From: Burkholderia stagnalis | Lineage (GTDB): Bacteria > Pseudomonadota > Gammaproteobacteria > Burkholderiales > Burkholderiaceae | DNA: 64,000 nucleotides | Direction of reading: 5' to 3' | Assembly: GCF_902830275.1 (NCBI RefSeq) | Contig: NZ_CADESW010000021.1 | Span: 62,001 to 126,000, forward strand | Shown here: piece after piece, positions 34,819 to 43,839 of the stretch | Layout of the letters: each line of letters starts with the position of its first letter | Numbering within the stretch: position 1 is the first letter of the stretch | Made by a program: the position numbers and the translations under genes | The notes under the pieces: generated by a model | Databases searched by the model: none | The model's input: the letters and a program-made list of their open reading frames with translations, nothing else | Told to the model about the DNA's origin: nothing

Positions 34819-35715
34819 TCAAGCGGCGATCAGCGCGGCTGCCGCGATGCGCGCCGCCGCGGCGACGACGTCCGCATGCGGCGCCGCGCCGGCATCGGGC
34901 TGCGTGAACGATACTGCCATCACGAGCGGCGCACGCGAGGTCGGCCACAGCACGGCGACGTCGGTCGTCGTCCCGTAGCCGCCCGCCCCGCCCATGCTGG
35001 CGACGCGCCAGTCGGACGGCACACCCGCGCGGATGCCCGCGAAGCCGCGCGCGTTGCCGAGCATCCATGTCGTCAGTTGCGTGCGCTCCGGTTCGCGCAG
35101 CACGTCGCCGAGCAGCAGCCGGCGCAGCGCTTCGGCCATCGCGAGCGGCGTCGACGTGTCGCGCTCGTCGCCGGGCGTCGCCGTGTTCAGCGCGGGCTCC
35201 CAGCGGTCGAGGCGGAAGCTCGTGTCGCCGCTGTCGTGCGCGAACGCGGTGACGGTCTGCGGCCCGCCGAGCACGCGCATCAGCAGGTTCGCCGCGGACT
35301 TGTCGTCGGACTGCAGCACCGCCTCACACAATTGCCCGACCGTCATGCCGGTATCGGCGCGGCTCTCGGTGACCGGCGAACCCGGCACGAGCTCGTAGCG
35401 CCGATACAGCGTGCGGCGCGACAGCAGCGACGCATCGAGCGTGCTGCGCGCCAGCATCGCGGCCACCGCGACGACCGCGTACGTGGCGCACACGGGGAAG
35501 CGTTCGCGCGAGCGATAGCCGATTCGCGCGCCGCTCGCGGTGTCGAGCGCGGCAACGCCGAGCCGGCCGTTCGATGCTTTTTCGAGTGCATCGAGCTGGG
35601 ACTGCGCGGCGTGAAGATGTTCGCGGTCGCCGGCGGGCGCTCGCGCGCATGCGGCAACGAACGGCGCCGCGACAGCGGCAAGCAGCAGCGAACGGCGTGA
35701 CGGAGAGTGGTCCAT
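34819..35715 (-). CDS. Class A beta-lactamase-like protein without catalytic residues
   Basis: 298 residues aligning over its full length with PenA/PenB-type class A beta-lactamases: a Tat-like lipoprotein signal (SPSRRSLLLAAVAAPF, lipobox AAC), then LGVAALDTASGARIGYRS and the conserved end region. The active site is gone. SxxK reads CATYA (A77 and A80 for Ambler Ser70 and Lys73), the SDN loop reads DDK (137-139, with Ser130 replaced) and KTG reads MGG (241-243), while E173 (Glu166) in WEPALN remains. With no nucleophile it cannot hydrolyse beta-lactams by the known mechanism. It may bind cell-wall ligands or antibiotics, or be a relic with an open frame. A CTCCTG-repeat array lies just upstream. 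Confidence 0.85.
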   Translation of the reverse strand: MDHSPSRRSLLLAAVAAPFVAACARAPAGDREHLHAAQSQLDALEKASNGRLGVAALDTASGARIGYRSRERFPVCATYAVVAVAAMLARSTLDASLLSRRTLYRRYELVPGSPVTESRADTGMTVGQLCEAVLQSDDKSAANLLMRVLGGPQTVTAFAHDSGDTSFRLDRWEPALNTATPGDERDTSTPLAMAEALRRLLLGDVLREPERTQLTTWMLGNARGFAGIRAGVPSDWRVASMGGAGGYGTTTDVAVLWPTSRAPLVMAVSFTQPDAGAAPHADVVAAAARIAAAALIAA

Positions 35716-35772
35716 GGCTGACGGATCGACTGCATATCGGGCGCTGCATGACGGGAACGACGGACGAGCGGG

Positions 35773-35849
<77 letters not shown>

Positions 35850-35900
35850 GCGTAGCGTAGCAGCGACCGCGCGCGTATTCCAGCGCCGGCCGCGCGCCGC

Positions 35901-36716
35901 TCAGCCTTGCGACGTCGGCAGGTAGGGCATCGGGTTGACCGGCTTGCCGTCGCGCCGCACCTCGAACAGCAGCGCGACGCGCGAGTTGTCGACATCGCCC
36001 ATCTCCGCGATCGCGTCGCCCTGGCGCACGACGTCGCCGGTCTTCACGAGCAGCTTGCGGTTGTGCGCATACGCGGTCAGGAAATCCGCGTTGTGCTGGA
36101 CGATGATCAGGCTGCCGTAGCCGTTCAGCCCGACGCCCGCATACATCACGCGGCCGTCGGCGGCAGCGCGCACCGGGTCGCCGGCGCGGCCGGCAATCTG
36201 GATCCCGCGGTTCTGCCCCGGCCGGAACGGCTCGACGACATTGCCGCGCGCGGGCCACGTCAGCGCGACCCCGCTTGCATGACGCCGGGTTTCCTTGACG
36301 ACCTGCCGGTCGCTGGCCGACTGCGCGGCGGCCGGCGACGCGGCCTGCGCCGATGCGACGGCCGGCGCCTGCGGCGCTTCCTGCTTCACGATGCGCAGCG
36401 CCTGCCCGGCCCGCAGCCGGCTGCGCGCGCCGAGCCTGTTCCACAGGCGCAGGTCGGCCACGCTGCAGCCGTGCGCCGACGCGATGCCCGCCAGCGTGTC
36501 GCCGCGTTTGACGACATAGCGATGCGCCACCAGGATGGGGGCCGGCGGCGGCGCCGTCGCGGCCGATTGGGCGGCCGCGTCCTGCGGCGATGCCGGCCCG
36601 CCCGCGAGCGTATCGCTCGGCGGAACCGGCGGGGCGGTCGCGCAACCGGCCATGACGAGCACGGCGCCAAGGCCCGACAGCCACGCCGCCCTGCGGTAGA
36701 TCTCGCGCTTTTCCAT
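35901..36716 (-). CDS. NlpD-like LysM/M23 lipoprotein (murein hydrolase activator)
   Basis: 271 residues. A lipoprotein signal ends at C25 (LVMAGC). A LysM peptidoglycan-binding domain follows at about 65-110 (YVVKRGDTLAGIASAHGC), then an Ala/Pro/Gln-rich linker, and a LytM/M23 domain at about 160-268 (GRVMYAGVGLNGYGSLIIVQ). The LytM metal site is degenerate: the first ligand motif is replaced by NRGIQIAGRAGD and only AYAHN remains of the HxH motif. That fits an activator of amidases rather than an active peptidase, as in E. coli NlpD. The start at 36716 places the lipobox correctly. Confidence 0.9.
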   Translation of the reverse strand: MEKREIYRRAAWLSGLGAVLVMAGCATAPPVPPSDTLAGGPASPQDAAAQSAATAPPPAPILVAHRYVVKRGDTLAGIASAHGCSVADLRLWNRLGARSRLRAGQALRIVKQEAPQAPAVASAQAASPAAAQSASDRQVVKETRRHASGVALTWPARGNVVEPFRPGQNRGIQIAGRAGDPVRAAADGRVMYAGVGLNGYGSLIIVQHNADFLTAYAHNRKLLVKTGDVVRQGDAIAEMGDVDNSRVALLFEVRRDGKPVNPMPYLPTSQG

Positions 36717-36967
36717 GGTCGACCGACTCCGATTTAACATTCTTGACAAGCTTTCAAGCATCTCAAAAACGGGACGGGCGACGTGTAACCGGATGCAAAC
36801 ATTGATGACAAACGATCACGAAGCCCGCGTCCGCGCATGCTCGATACCGGTAATACGGTCAAATCGGGAAGAACTTGACGCCTGGCGGCGCAATTAGCGC
36901 AAAAATTTCCGGGGAACGGGGAAAATTACGCAAGCCTTTCGATGCGCGCACAACGGCGCGGGCGGGC

Positions 36968-37078
36968 TCAGCGCAGCCGGTCGGCCAGTTCCAGGCAGGC
37001 CAGCACGATGCCGACGCACAGGAAAAACAGGTGCAGCGCGATCTTGAACGACACGCCCCACGACGGGTTGGTGCGCAT
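36968..37078 (-). CDS. Small membrane protein of 36 residues
   Basis: A short open frame starting MRTNPSWGVSF, with one strongly hydrophobic segment (IALHLFFLCVGIVLACLEL) and a short basic tail (ADRLR). The ATG at 37078 is preceded by AAGGAGACCGTC, an excellent ribosome binding site with normal spacing, which is rarely found by chance in this GC-rich DNA. Such single-span proteins often associate with larger membrane complexes. It is divergent from the LysR gene at 37230. No homologue is named. Confidence 0.55.
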   Translation of the reverse strand: MRTNPSWGVSFKIALHLFFLCVGIVLACLELADRLR

Positions 37079-37229
37079 GACGGTCTCCTTGGGTCGATAT
37101 GCGGCCCATGATCCGGCAATGATCGCGCCCCGAAAATGCGGAAGCGGCGAAGCGGGCCTCAGGCAAAGCCTGAGCCCGCGTCCGCGGTTCCTGCTACCGT
37201 ATCGCCGATACCCACGACACGCCCCCGCC

Positions 37230-38126
37230 ATGCGCTTCGACCTGACCGACCTGCGGCTCTTCCTGCATACCTGCGAGGCGGGCAGCATCACCGGCGGCGC
37301 GGAACGCACGCACATCACGCTGCAGGCCGCGAGCGAGCGCATCCGCGGGATGGAGGACGAGCTCGGCGTGCCGCTGCTGCACCGGACCAAGTCGGGCACG
37401 CAGGTCACCGACGCGGGCCGCGCGCTCGAGCATCACGCGCGCACCGTGCTGCAGCAGATCGACCACATGCGCGGCGAGCTGCAGCAATACGGCCAGGGGC
37501 TGCGCGGCCACATCCGGCTGCTGTGCAACACCGCGTCGCTCAGCGAATACCTGCCCGACGCGCTCGCCGCGTACCTGCCGCATCATCCGAAGCTGTCGAT
37601 CAGCGTCGAGGAGCGCTCGAGCCAGGAGATCGTGCATGCGATCCGCAACAAGACGGCGGACGTCGGCATCGTCGCCGATTCGGTCGGGCTCGGCGGGCTC
37701 GCGCAGATGCCGTTTCGCGAGGACTGGCTGATCGTCGTCGTGCCGGCCGGCCATCCGCTCGCCGCGCGCGACAAGGTCGCGTTCGACGAGATCGTCGATG
37801 CGGACTTCATCGGCCTCACCGACGGCAGCGCGCTGCAGGTACACCTCGCCGACCAGGCGCGGGCGCTCGGCAAGCGGATCCGCTATCGCGTGCAGTTGAA
37901 GAGCTTCGACGCGATCTGCCGCGTGATCGAGAGCGGCGTGGGGATCGGGATCGTGTCGCGGCACGCGGCAGCGCGCGCGATGCAGACGATGGACGTGACG
38001 ATGGTCGAGCTGTCCGATGCATGGAGCCACCGGAAGCTGACACTGTGCGCGCGGTCGTTCGATGCGTTGCCGAAGTACACGCGGGAGTTCGTCGCGTTCC
38101 TGTCGGGCGCGGCCGCGCAGGGCTAG
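37230..38126 (+). CDS. LysR family transcriptional regulator
   Basis: 298 residues: helix-turn-helix at the N-terminus (MRFDLTDLRLFLHTCEAGSI), variant recognition region THITLQAASERIRGMEDE, then the substrate-binding domain (LSISVEERSSQEIVHAI). The family is that of LysR proteins often beside sulfur or sulfonate transporters. It converges on a TauE/SafE-type transporter gene (38150), which may be part of its regulon. No clear ribosome binding site precedes the ATG at 37230, but the family alignment fixes the start. Confidence 0.88.
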   Translation: MRFDLTDLRLFLHTCEAGSITGGAERTHITLQAASERIRGMEDELGVPLLHRTKSGTQVTDAGRALEHHARTVLQQIDHMRGELQQYGQGLRGHIRLLCNTASLSEYLPDALAAYLPHHPKLSISVEERSSQEIVHAIRNKTADVGIVADSVGLGGLAQMPFREDWLIVVVPAGHPLAARDKVAFDEIVDADFIGLTDGSALQVHLADQARALGKRIRYRVQLKSFDAICRVIESGVGIGIVSRHAAARAMQTMDVTMVELSDAWSHRKLTLCARSFDALPKYTREFVAFLSGAAAQG

Positions 38127-38149
38127 CCAGTCGGCGCAGCGGCGCGGGT

Positions 38150-38890
38150 TCAATGCAGCGCCGACGCCGCCATGTACGCGCCCAGCGCGATCAGCCCGAC
38201 GAAGAAGCAGCGCCGGAACGCCCGCTCGCTCATCACTTTCCGTGCGGCCTGCCCGCCGAGCATCCCCGCGAGCGCCGGCACGAGTGCCAGCACGGACACG
38301 CCGAGATCGACCGCCTGCAGCGCGCCGGTCATCCGCAACTGCAGGCCGAGCGCGATCGTCGACGCGGTAAACGACAGCCCGAGCGCCTGGATCAGGTCGT
38401 CCTTCGACAGCCGCAGCGCCTGCAGGTACGGCACCGCCGGCACGACGAACACGCCGGTCGCGGCCGTGACGACGCCGGTCAGGTAGCCGACCACGGCCGA
38501 CAGCCATCGCTCGTGACGCCCGGGCGCAGGCAGCCGTGCGGCCGCGAGCCCCCAGCCGCCATACGCGGCCAGCACGACGCCGAGCGCGGCGTGCGTCCAT
38601 CCGTTGCCGGACGCAAGCGCCGGCAGGCCGCCCGTCAGCGTGCCGATCGTCAGCCCCGCGAGCAGCGGCCACAGCCGGCGCAGCAGCGGCCCGAACCACG
38701 GGCCGAGCCACAGTTGCCAGACATTGGTGACGAACGACGGCACGAGCAGCACGCTCGCCGCGGCCGACGGCGGCATCGCGAGCGTCAGCAGCCCCATTGC
38801 GATCGTCGGCAGTCCGAGGCCGATCATGCCTTTGACCGCACCGGCCAGCAGGAACACCAGCACGATGATCGTCGTCGTATCGAGTTGCAT
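38150..38890 (-). CDS. TauE/SafE family anion exporter or importer
   Basis: 246 residues with about eight membrane helices in two halves, each with a G-rich motif: LLAGAVKGMIGLGLPTIAMG near the start and YLTGVVTAATGVFVVPAVPY in the second half. The family moves sulfite, sulfoacetate or related organic anions. Start taken at 38890; a longer frame to 39172 overlaps the next gene and lacks membrane character. It converges on a LysR gene. The substrate is unknown. Confidence 0.88.
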   Translation of the reverse strand: MQLDTTTIIVLVFLLAGAVKGMIGLGLPTIAMGLLTLAMPPSAAASVLLVPSFVTNVWQLWLGPWFGPLLRRLWPLLAGLTIGTLTGGLPALASGNGWTHAALGVVLAAYGGWGLAAARLPAPGRHERWLSAVVGYLTGVVTAATGVFVVPAVPYLQALRLSKDDLIQALGLSFTASTIALGLQLRMTGALQAVDLGVSVLALVPALAGMLGGQAARKVMSERAFRRCFFVGLIALGAYMAASALH

Positions 38891-39050
38891 GAGCGCGCGT
38901 TCCGTTCGGGTGAATACGGCGCGATCGTGAACCGCCGGCCCGCCGCGCGCCATCTGGTTTTGCCTGAGGCTGGCTCGGGCTGGCGCGGCGGGGGCCGGGC
39001 GGCACGATGGGCGGCGCCCGGCGGCAGTGAGGCCGCCAGCCGACGGCTGC

Positions 39051-40067
39051 TCACCCCTTGTGAGCCGCCCCTCGCCCCTGCTCGCTGTCGAGGTGCGCCA
39101 TCTGTGCGGCCGGATAACGGTCGCCGGCCACCGCCCCGGCGGGCACCGCCGCTTCGATGCGGGCGAGATCATCGACCGTTAGTTGCATCGCAAGCGCCGA
39201 CAGCGCGTCCTGCAGTTGCGTGCGCTTGCGCGCGCCGATCAGCGGCACGATGTCGTCGCCGCGCGTCAGCGCCCACGCGATCGCGACCTGCGCCGGGTTG
39301 CTGCCCTTCTCGTCCGCGATCGCCCGCAGCGCTTCGACCAGCGCGAGGTTGTGCGTCAGGTTCTCGCCCTGGAAGCGCGGGCTTGCCGCGCGGAAATCGC
39401 GCCCCACTTCCCGCGCCGCCGTCCAGCGCCCGCTCAGCAGCCCGCGCGACAGCACCCCGTATGCGGTCACGCCGATGCCGAGTGCGCGGCAGGCCGGCAG
39501 GATCTCGGCCTCGATGTCCCGCGACAGCAGCGAATACTCGATCTGAAGATCGGCGATCGGCGCGACGGCCGCCGCGCGGCGCACGGTGTCCGCGCCGACC
39601 TCCGACAGCCCGATCTGCCGCACGTACCCGGCCTTCACGAGATCGGCGATCGCGCCGACGGTGTCCTCGATCGGCACCGCCGGATCGATCCGGGCCGGCC
39701 GGTAGATGTCGAGATAGTCGGTGCCGAGCCGCTTCAGCGAATACGCGACGAAATTCCGGATGGCCGCCGGCCGCGCGTCGTAGCCGACGAAGGTGCCCGC
39801 CGGATCGCGCAGCGCGCCGAACTTCACGCTGATCACGACCTGCTCGCGCGTCCTGCCGCGCAGCGCGTCGCGGATCAGCATCTCGTTGTCGCCCATCCCG
39901 TAGAAATCGCCGGTGTCGAGCAGCGTGATGCCGTGGTCGAGCGCCGCGTGCAGCGTCGCGATGCTCTCCGCGCGGTCGGCCGGCCCGTACAGGTCCGACA
40001 TGCCCATGCAGCCGAGCCCGATGGCCGACACCCGCGGGCCCGAGCGGCCCAGTTGACGCAGTTCCAT
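39051..40067 (-). CDS. Aldo/keto reductase
   Basis: 338 residues, (beta/alpha)8 NADPH-dependent oxidoreductase similar to YhdN/AKR11-13 proteins. Recognisable are the N-terminal LGRSGPRVSAIGLGCMGMS, the tetrad Asp and Tyr in LDTGDFYG and Lys in VISVKFGAL, and the cofactor region VPLIGARKRTQL. The usual tetrad histidine segment (YYQHRVDP in close relatives) reads IYRPARIDP here, so the histidine is absent. It is divergent from a LysR gene (40207, 139-base gap), the typical regulator-enzyme pair. Confidence 0.9.
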   Translation of the reverse strand: MELRQLGRSGPRVSAIGLGCMGMSDLYGPADRAESIATLHAALDHGITLLDTGDFYGMGDNEMLIRDALRGRTREQVVISVKFGALRDPAGTFVGYDARPAAIRNFVAYSLKRLGTDYLDIYRPARIDPAVPIEDTVGAIADLVKAGYVRQIGLSEVGADTVRRAAAVAPIADLQIEYSLLSRDIEAEILPACRALGIGVTAYGVLSRGLLSGRWTAAREVGRDFRAASPRFQGENLTHNLALVEALRAIADEKGSNPAQVAIAWALTRGDDIVPLIGARKRTQLQDALSALAMQLTVDDLARIEAAVPAGAVAGDRYPAAQMAHLDSEQGRGAAHKG

Positions 40068-40206
40068 GTCCGTTTCCTCGAAGTGGTGAGTGGATGGACC
40101 GCATTCTGGCGAGATCCCGGCTGGTGATAAACGCGAAAGACTCCACCAAACCATTCGACGCTGATTAACAATGGAGGCTGTCCAATCCGCCCCACCCCCG
40201 CCTCGC

Positions 40207-41118
40207 ATGGATCATCTGCACGCAATGCGCATCTTTGCGCGCGTCGCCCATCTGGGCAGCTTCACGAAAGCGGCCGAGCAGCTCCAGCTGCCGCGCCCGA
40301 CGGTGAGCAACGCCGTCCAGTACCTCGAGAAACACCTGAAGATCCGCCTGCTGCAGCGCACGACGCGGCGCGTCGCGCTGACCGCCGAGGGCACGGCCTA
40401 CTACGAGCGCTGCGTGCGGCTGCTCGCAGATCTCGATGACGCCGAGACCTTGTTCGAGGACGCCGGCGCGTCGCCGCGCGGCGTGATCCGCGTGGACCTG
40501 CCCGAGCGTTTCGCGCTGAACGAGGTGATCCCGGCGCTGCCGGCGTTCCATGCGCGCTACCCGGACCTGCGGGTGGTGATCAGCACGACCGATCGCTTCG
40601 TCGACCTGGTGGCCGACGGCATCGACTGCGCGGTGCGGGTCGGCGCGCTGTCGGACACGTCGCTCGTCGCGCGGCGCCTCGGCGAGCTGGCGCAGGTCAA
40701 CTGCGCGTCGCCGGCGTATCTCGCGCGCCACGGCACGCCGCGCTCGCCCGACGACCTGCCAGAACACGTCGCGGTCGGCTATTTCTCGAGCCGCACGGGC
40801 CGCGAGCTCGACTGGGAATATGCGGACATGGATACCGGCGAGATGCACGCGGTGAAGATGCGCAGCATCGTGTCGGTCAACAGTTCGCAGGCGTACCTGG
40901 CCTGCTGCCTCGCCGGGCTCGGAATGATCCAGGCGCCGCGCGACAGCCTCGACGGGCCGCTCGCGGACGGCTCGCTCGTCGAGGTGCTGCCGGAATGGAA
41001 TGCGGCGCCGCTGCCGGTGTCGGTGGTGTTTCCGCATGGCCGGCATCTTGCGCCGCGCGTGCGGATCTTCGTCGACTGGCTCGCGCAGACGATCGGGCGG
41101 ACGCGCCCGCCCGGCTGA
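40207..41118 (+). CDS. LysR family transcriptional regulator
   Basis: 303 residues of the CrgA/DmlR-like group: N-terminal MDHLHAMRIFARVAHLGSFT with HTH QLQLPRPTVSNAVQYLEKHL, followed by TTRRVALTAEGTAYYERC and the effector domain. The start at 40207 matches the family; an upstream ATG at 40171 would add 12 residues of Pro-rich sequence. It is divergent from the aldo/keto reductase and probably controls it. Confidence 0.88.
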   Translation: MDHLHAMRIFARVAHLGSFTKAAEQLQLPRPTVSNAVQYLEKHLKIRLLQRTTRRVALTAEGTAYYERCVRLLADLDDAETLFEDAGASPRGVIRVDLPERFALNEVIPALPAFHARYPDLRVVISTTDRFVDLVADGIDCAVRVGALSDTSLVARRLGELAQVNCASPAYLARHGTPRSPDDLPEHVAVGYFSSRTGRELDWEYADMDTGEMHAVKMRSIVSVNSSQAYLACCLAGLGMIQAPRDSLDGPLADGSLVEVLPEWNAAPLPVSVVFPHGRHLAPRVRIFVDWLAQTIGRTRPPG

Positions 41119-41145
41119 CGGGCGTCGGCACGCCTGCGCCGGCGA

Positions 41146-42300
41146 TCAGAACTTGTGGCGGATCGCCGCGCGCACCGCGAACTGGTTCGACGACGACGAC
41201 GGGCCGTCGGTGCCGACTACGTAGCCGCCGTCGGCGGCCGTGCCGGTGCGGTCGCCGGCGACCTTCTGCCATGCGCCCTGCAGGTACACGTCGGTGCGCT
41301 TCGACAGGCTGTAGTCGGCCATCACGCCCACCGTGTGGTACTTCGGCTTGAACGAGCCGGCCGCGGCGTCGAACTTGCCGTCCGTGAAGACGTACTGCGC
41401 GCCGAGGAAGAAATCGGGCGTGAGCTGGTACTTGCCGTTGACCTCGAAGTTCTGGAACTTCGTCGCGGTCAGTCCGAGGCCCGAGAACGTCGACGCGGGC
41501 AGGTAGACGGTCGACACCGGATTCTTCACGTCGGTCTTCGTGTACACGAAGCCGACCGTCGCCGGGCCGAACGTGTAGTTGATGCCGCCGCCGAAGATGC
41601 GCAGGCGGTCGGCGACGAAGTTCGCGTCGTCGGCCGCGATCGCGCCCGCGTTGCCGATCCCGGGGCTGTTCGCCTGCAGGTAGGCCGCGGCGACCTGCAG
41701 GCCGGCCAGCGAATATTGCGCGCCGATGCTGTACTGGCGGTTGTTCGCGAAGCCGGTGCTGTTGCTGAAGCTGTACGTACCGCCGAGCGTCAGGCCGTTC
41801 CAGTCCGGGCTCGCATACTTCACCGTGTTGTTGACGCGGAACGAGTTGTCGGTGTTGTCGTTGTCGAACGGATGCGAGAACAGCGTGCCGCCCCAGTTGC
41901 CGTTCGCGGTCAGCGGCGCGAGATAGTCGACGAGCGCGTCGTACTGGCGGCCGAACGTCAGCGTGCCGAAGCGCGACTCCGACAGGCCGACGAACGCCTG
42001 CCGGCCGAACATGCGGCCGCCCTGGTTGAACCGGCCGTTGTTCACGTCGAAGCCGTTTTCGAGCACGAAAATCGCCTTCAGCCCGCCGCCCAGGTCCTCC
42101 GAGCCGCGCAGCCCCCAGCGGCTGCCCTGCGCATAGCCGCTCGCGAGCTGGTAGTTGGTCTTGCCGAGGCCGCCCACGTTGACGTTGTTCGTGTAGTTGA
42201 AGCCCTCGTCGATCAGGCCGTACAGCGTCACGCTGTTTTGCGCGAACACCGGTGCGGCGAAGGCGGCCAGCGCGGCGGCGGAAAGGACGTGCTTCTTCAT
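41146..42300 (-). CDS. Gram-negative porin (OmpC-like)
   Basis: 384 residues. An outer-membrane general porin of the Burkholderia type (beta-barrel trimer). A signal peptide (MKKHVLSAAALAAFAAPVFA) is followed by the diagnostic N-terminus QNSVTLYGLIDEGFNY. The porin motifs GSRWGLRGSEDLGGGLKAIF and GRQAFVGLSESRFGTLTFGR sit near residues 62-115, and the C-terminus ends in the sorting residue F (RHKF). The ATG at 42300 has GGAG 7 bases upstream. It mediates passive uptake of small solutes; specificity unknown. Confidence 0.94.
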   Translation of the reverse strand: MKKHVLSAAALAAFAAPVFAQNSVTLYGLIDEGFNYTNNVNVGGLGKTNYQLASGYAQGSRWGLRGSEDLGGGLKAIFVLENGFDVNNGRFNQGGRMFGRQAFVGLSESRFGTLTFGRQYDALVDYLAPLTANGNWGGTLFSHPFDNDNTDNSFRVNNTVKYASPDWNGLTLGGTYSFSNSTGFANNRQYSIGAQYSLAGLQVAAAYLQANSPGIGNAGAIAADDANFVADRLRIFGGGINYTFGPATVGFVYTKTDVKNPVSTVYLPASTFSGLGLTATKFQNFEVNGKYQLTPDFFLGAQYVFTDGKFDAAAGSFKPKYHTVGVMADYSLSKRTDVYLQGAWQKVAGDRTGTAADGGYVVGTDGPSSSSNQFAVRAAIRHKF

Positions 42301-42680
42301 GGCGAATCTCCAGAACCGGGAGTCGGGGCGCTCGTGCGGGGCGCCCGGTTGTTGGTCTTGTATGGCCCGATCGGCGGGCGGCGCGGGGTGGCACGCCGCG
42401 CAATGGTCAAAATGGTGTCACGACGCAATCCAAACGTCCATCGGGGCGCGGCACCCGCGCGCAAAGCGTTGCGCCCTTCCAACTGGCCCCATTGTCCCGG
42501 TTGCCGGGCGGGCCTTGCGGGCCGTGGCTGGCAGATATGCCATTCACGTAAACCCTGAACCGGCCACTTCGGTGGCACAATGCGCCTCCTGTCGACAATT
42601 CTTCACGAAGTCATGCCTGACCCCGATTCACGCGCGGTGCGTGCCGGCCGCGCGCGCGGCGCTCGCCGGGAGGCGCGCCG
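42301..42680. other. Intergenic stretch between porin and OpgC genes
   Basis: 380 bases containing both divergent promoters. One 23-codon frame (42613-42684, starting MPDPDSRAVR) overlaps the opgC start by ATGA and could be a leader peptide, but its ribosome binding site is weak. Otherwise nothing recognisable was found. Confidence 0.45.
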
Positions 42681-43775
42681 ATGAGCCCCGCCCGGCCCGG
42701 CCGCTACGCCGAGCTCGATTTCTTCCGCGGCCTCGTGCTGCTCGTCATCGTCGTCGACCACATCGGCGGCAGCATCCTGTCCCGTGTCACGCTGCATGCG
42801 TACGCGCTGTGCGACGCCGCCGAAGTATTCGTGTTCCTCGGCGGCTTCGCGACCGCGATCGCGTACAACTCGCTCGCCGAGCGCCACGACGAGGCCGCCG
42901 CGCGCCAGCGCTTCATCCGCCGCGCGTTCGAGATCTACCGCGCGTTCCTCGTCACCGCGGGCCTGATGCTGCTGATCACCGCGGCGCTGAACGCGTTCGC
43001 GATCGACGGCCCGAACATGCCGACCAACGATCTCGACGGCCTGATCCACAAGCCGCTCGCCGCGCTGCGCGACATCCTGCTGTTCCGGCGCCAGCCGTAC
43101 CTCGCGTCGGTGCTGCCGATGTACGCGTTCTTCGCGCTGCTCGTCCCGCTCGCGCTGCCGCTCGCGCGCAGCCAGCCGTGGCTGCTGCTCGCGTTCAGCG
43201 CGTCGCTGTGGTTCGCCGCGCCGCACGCCGCGCATTTCCTGCCGACCGTCGAGGGCGCGCCATGGGACTTCAATCCGTTCGCGTGGCAGCTGCTGTTCGT
43301 GCTCGGCGCGGTCTCGCGCTGCCAGCCCGTCTACCAGACGCTCGCGCCGAAGCCGCAGGGCTGGCTGCTGACCGCCGCGTCGCTCGCGATCGTCGCGGCG
43401 GGCGCGTACTACCGGCTGCGCATCGAGCCGTTCCCGACCGATCCGTCGATCAAGCAGAACCTCGGCGTGCTGCGGCTCGTGAACTTCCTCGCGATCGCGT
43501 GGCTCGCGGCCAAGCTCGTGCACCTCGGCTGGATGAAGAAGGTGGCGCACGCCATGCCGTGGATCGGCACGATCGGCCGCCAGGGCCTGCTGTGCTTCGT
43601 CGCCGGCACCGGCATCTCGCTCGCGGTGGATTCGCTGCTGTACCAGGCGACCGAAGGCTACCTCGACGTGCCGCTCGGGCTGGCCGCCGACGTCGGCGCG
43701 ATGGGCCTGCTGTACCTCGTCGCCAAGCTCTACGCGCCGCTGATGTCGCGGCTGCCGTTCCGCACGCGGCGCTGA
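42681..43775 (+). CDS. opgC: OpgC-family membrane acyltransferase
   Basis: 364 residues with about ten membrane helices. It matches the OpgC family (osmoregulated periplasmic glucan C protein), which transfers succinyl groups to glucans at the membrane: ELDFFRGLVLLVIVVDHIGG at the start, AAEVFVFLGGFATAIAY, and RHDEAAARQRFIRRAFEIYR. GGGAGG lies just upstream of the ATG at 42681. No opgGH genes are in the window, so the substrate is inferred from the family only. Confidence 0.88.
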   Translation: MSPARPGRYAELDFFRGLVLLVIVVDHIGGSILSRVTLHAYALCDAAEVFVFLGGFATAIAYNSLAERHDEAAARQRFIRRAFEIYRAFLVTAGLMLLITAALNAFAIDGPNMPTNDLDGLIHKPLAALRDILLFRRQPYLASVLPMYAFFALLVPLALPLARSQPWLLLAFSASLWFAAPHAAHFLPTVEGAPWDFNPFAWQLLFVLGAVSRCQPVYQTLAPKPQGWLLTAASLAIVAAGAYYRLRIEPFPTDPSIKQNLGVLRLVNFLAIAWLAAKLVHLGWMKKVAHAMPWIGTIGRQGLLCFVAGTGISLAVDSLLYQATEGYLDVPLGLAADVGAMGLLYLVAKLYAPLMSRLPFRTRR

Positions 43776-43839
43776 ACCGCCGCGCGACCGTCATCCGCCG
43801 CTGCTACGATAGGCGACGATACTCCTCACCCCGCTCGAC

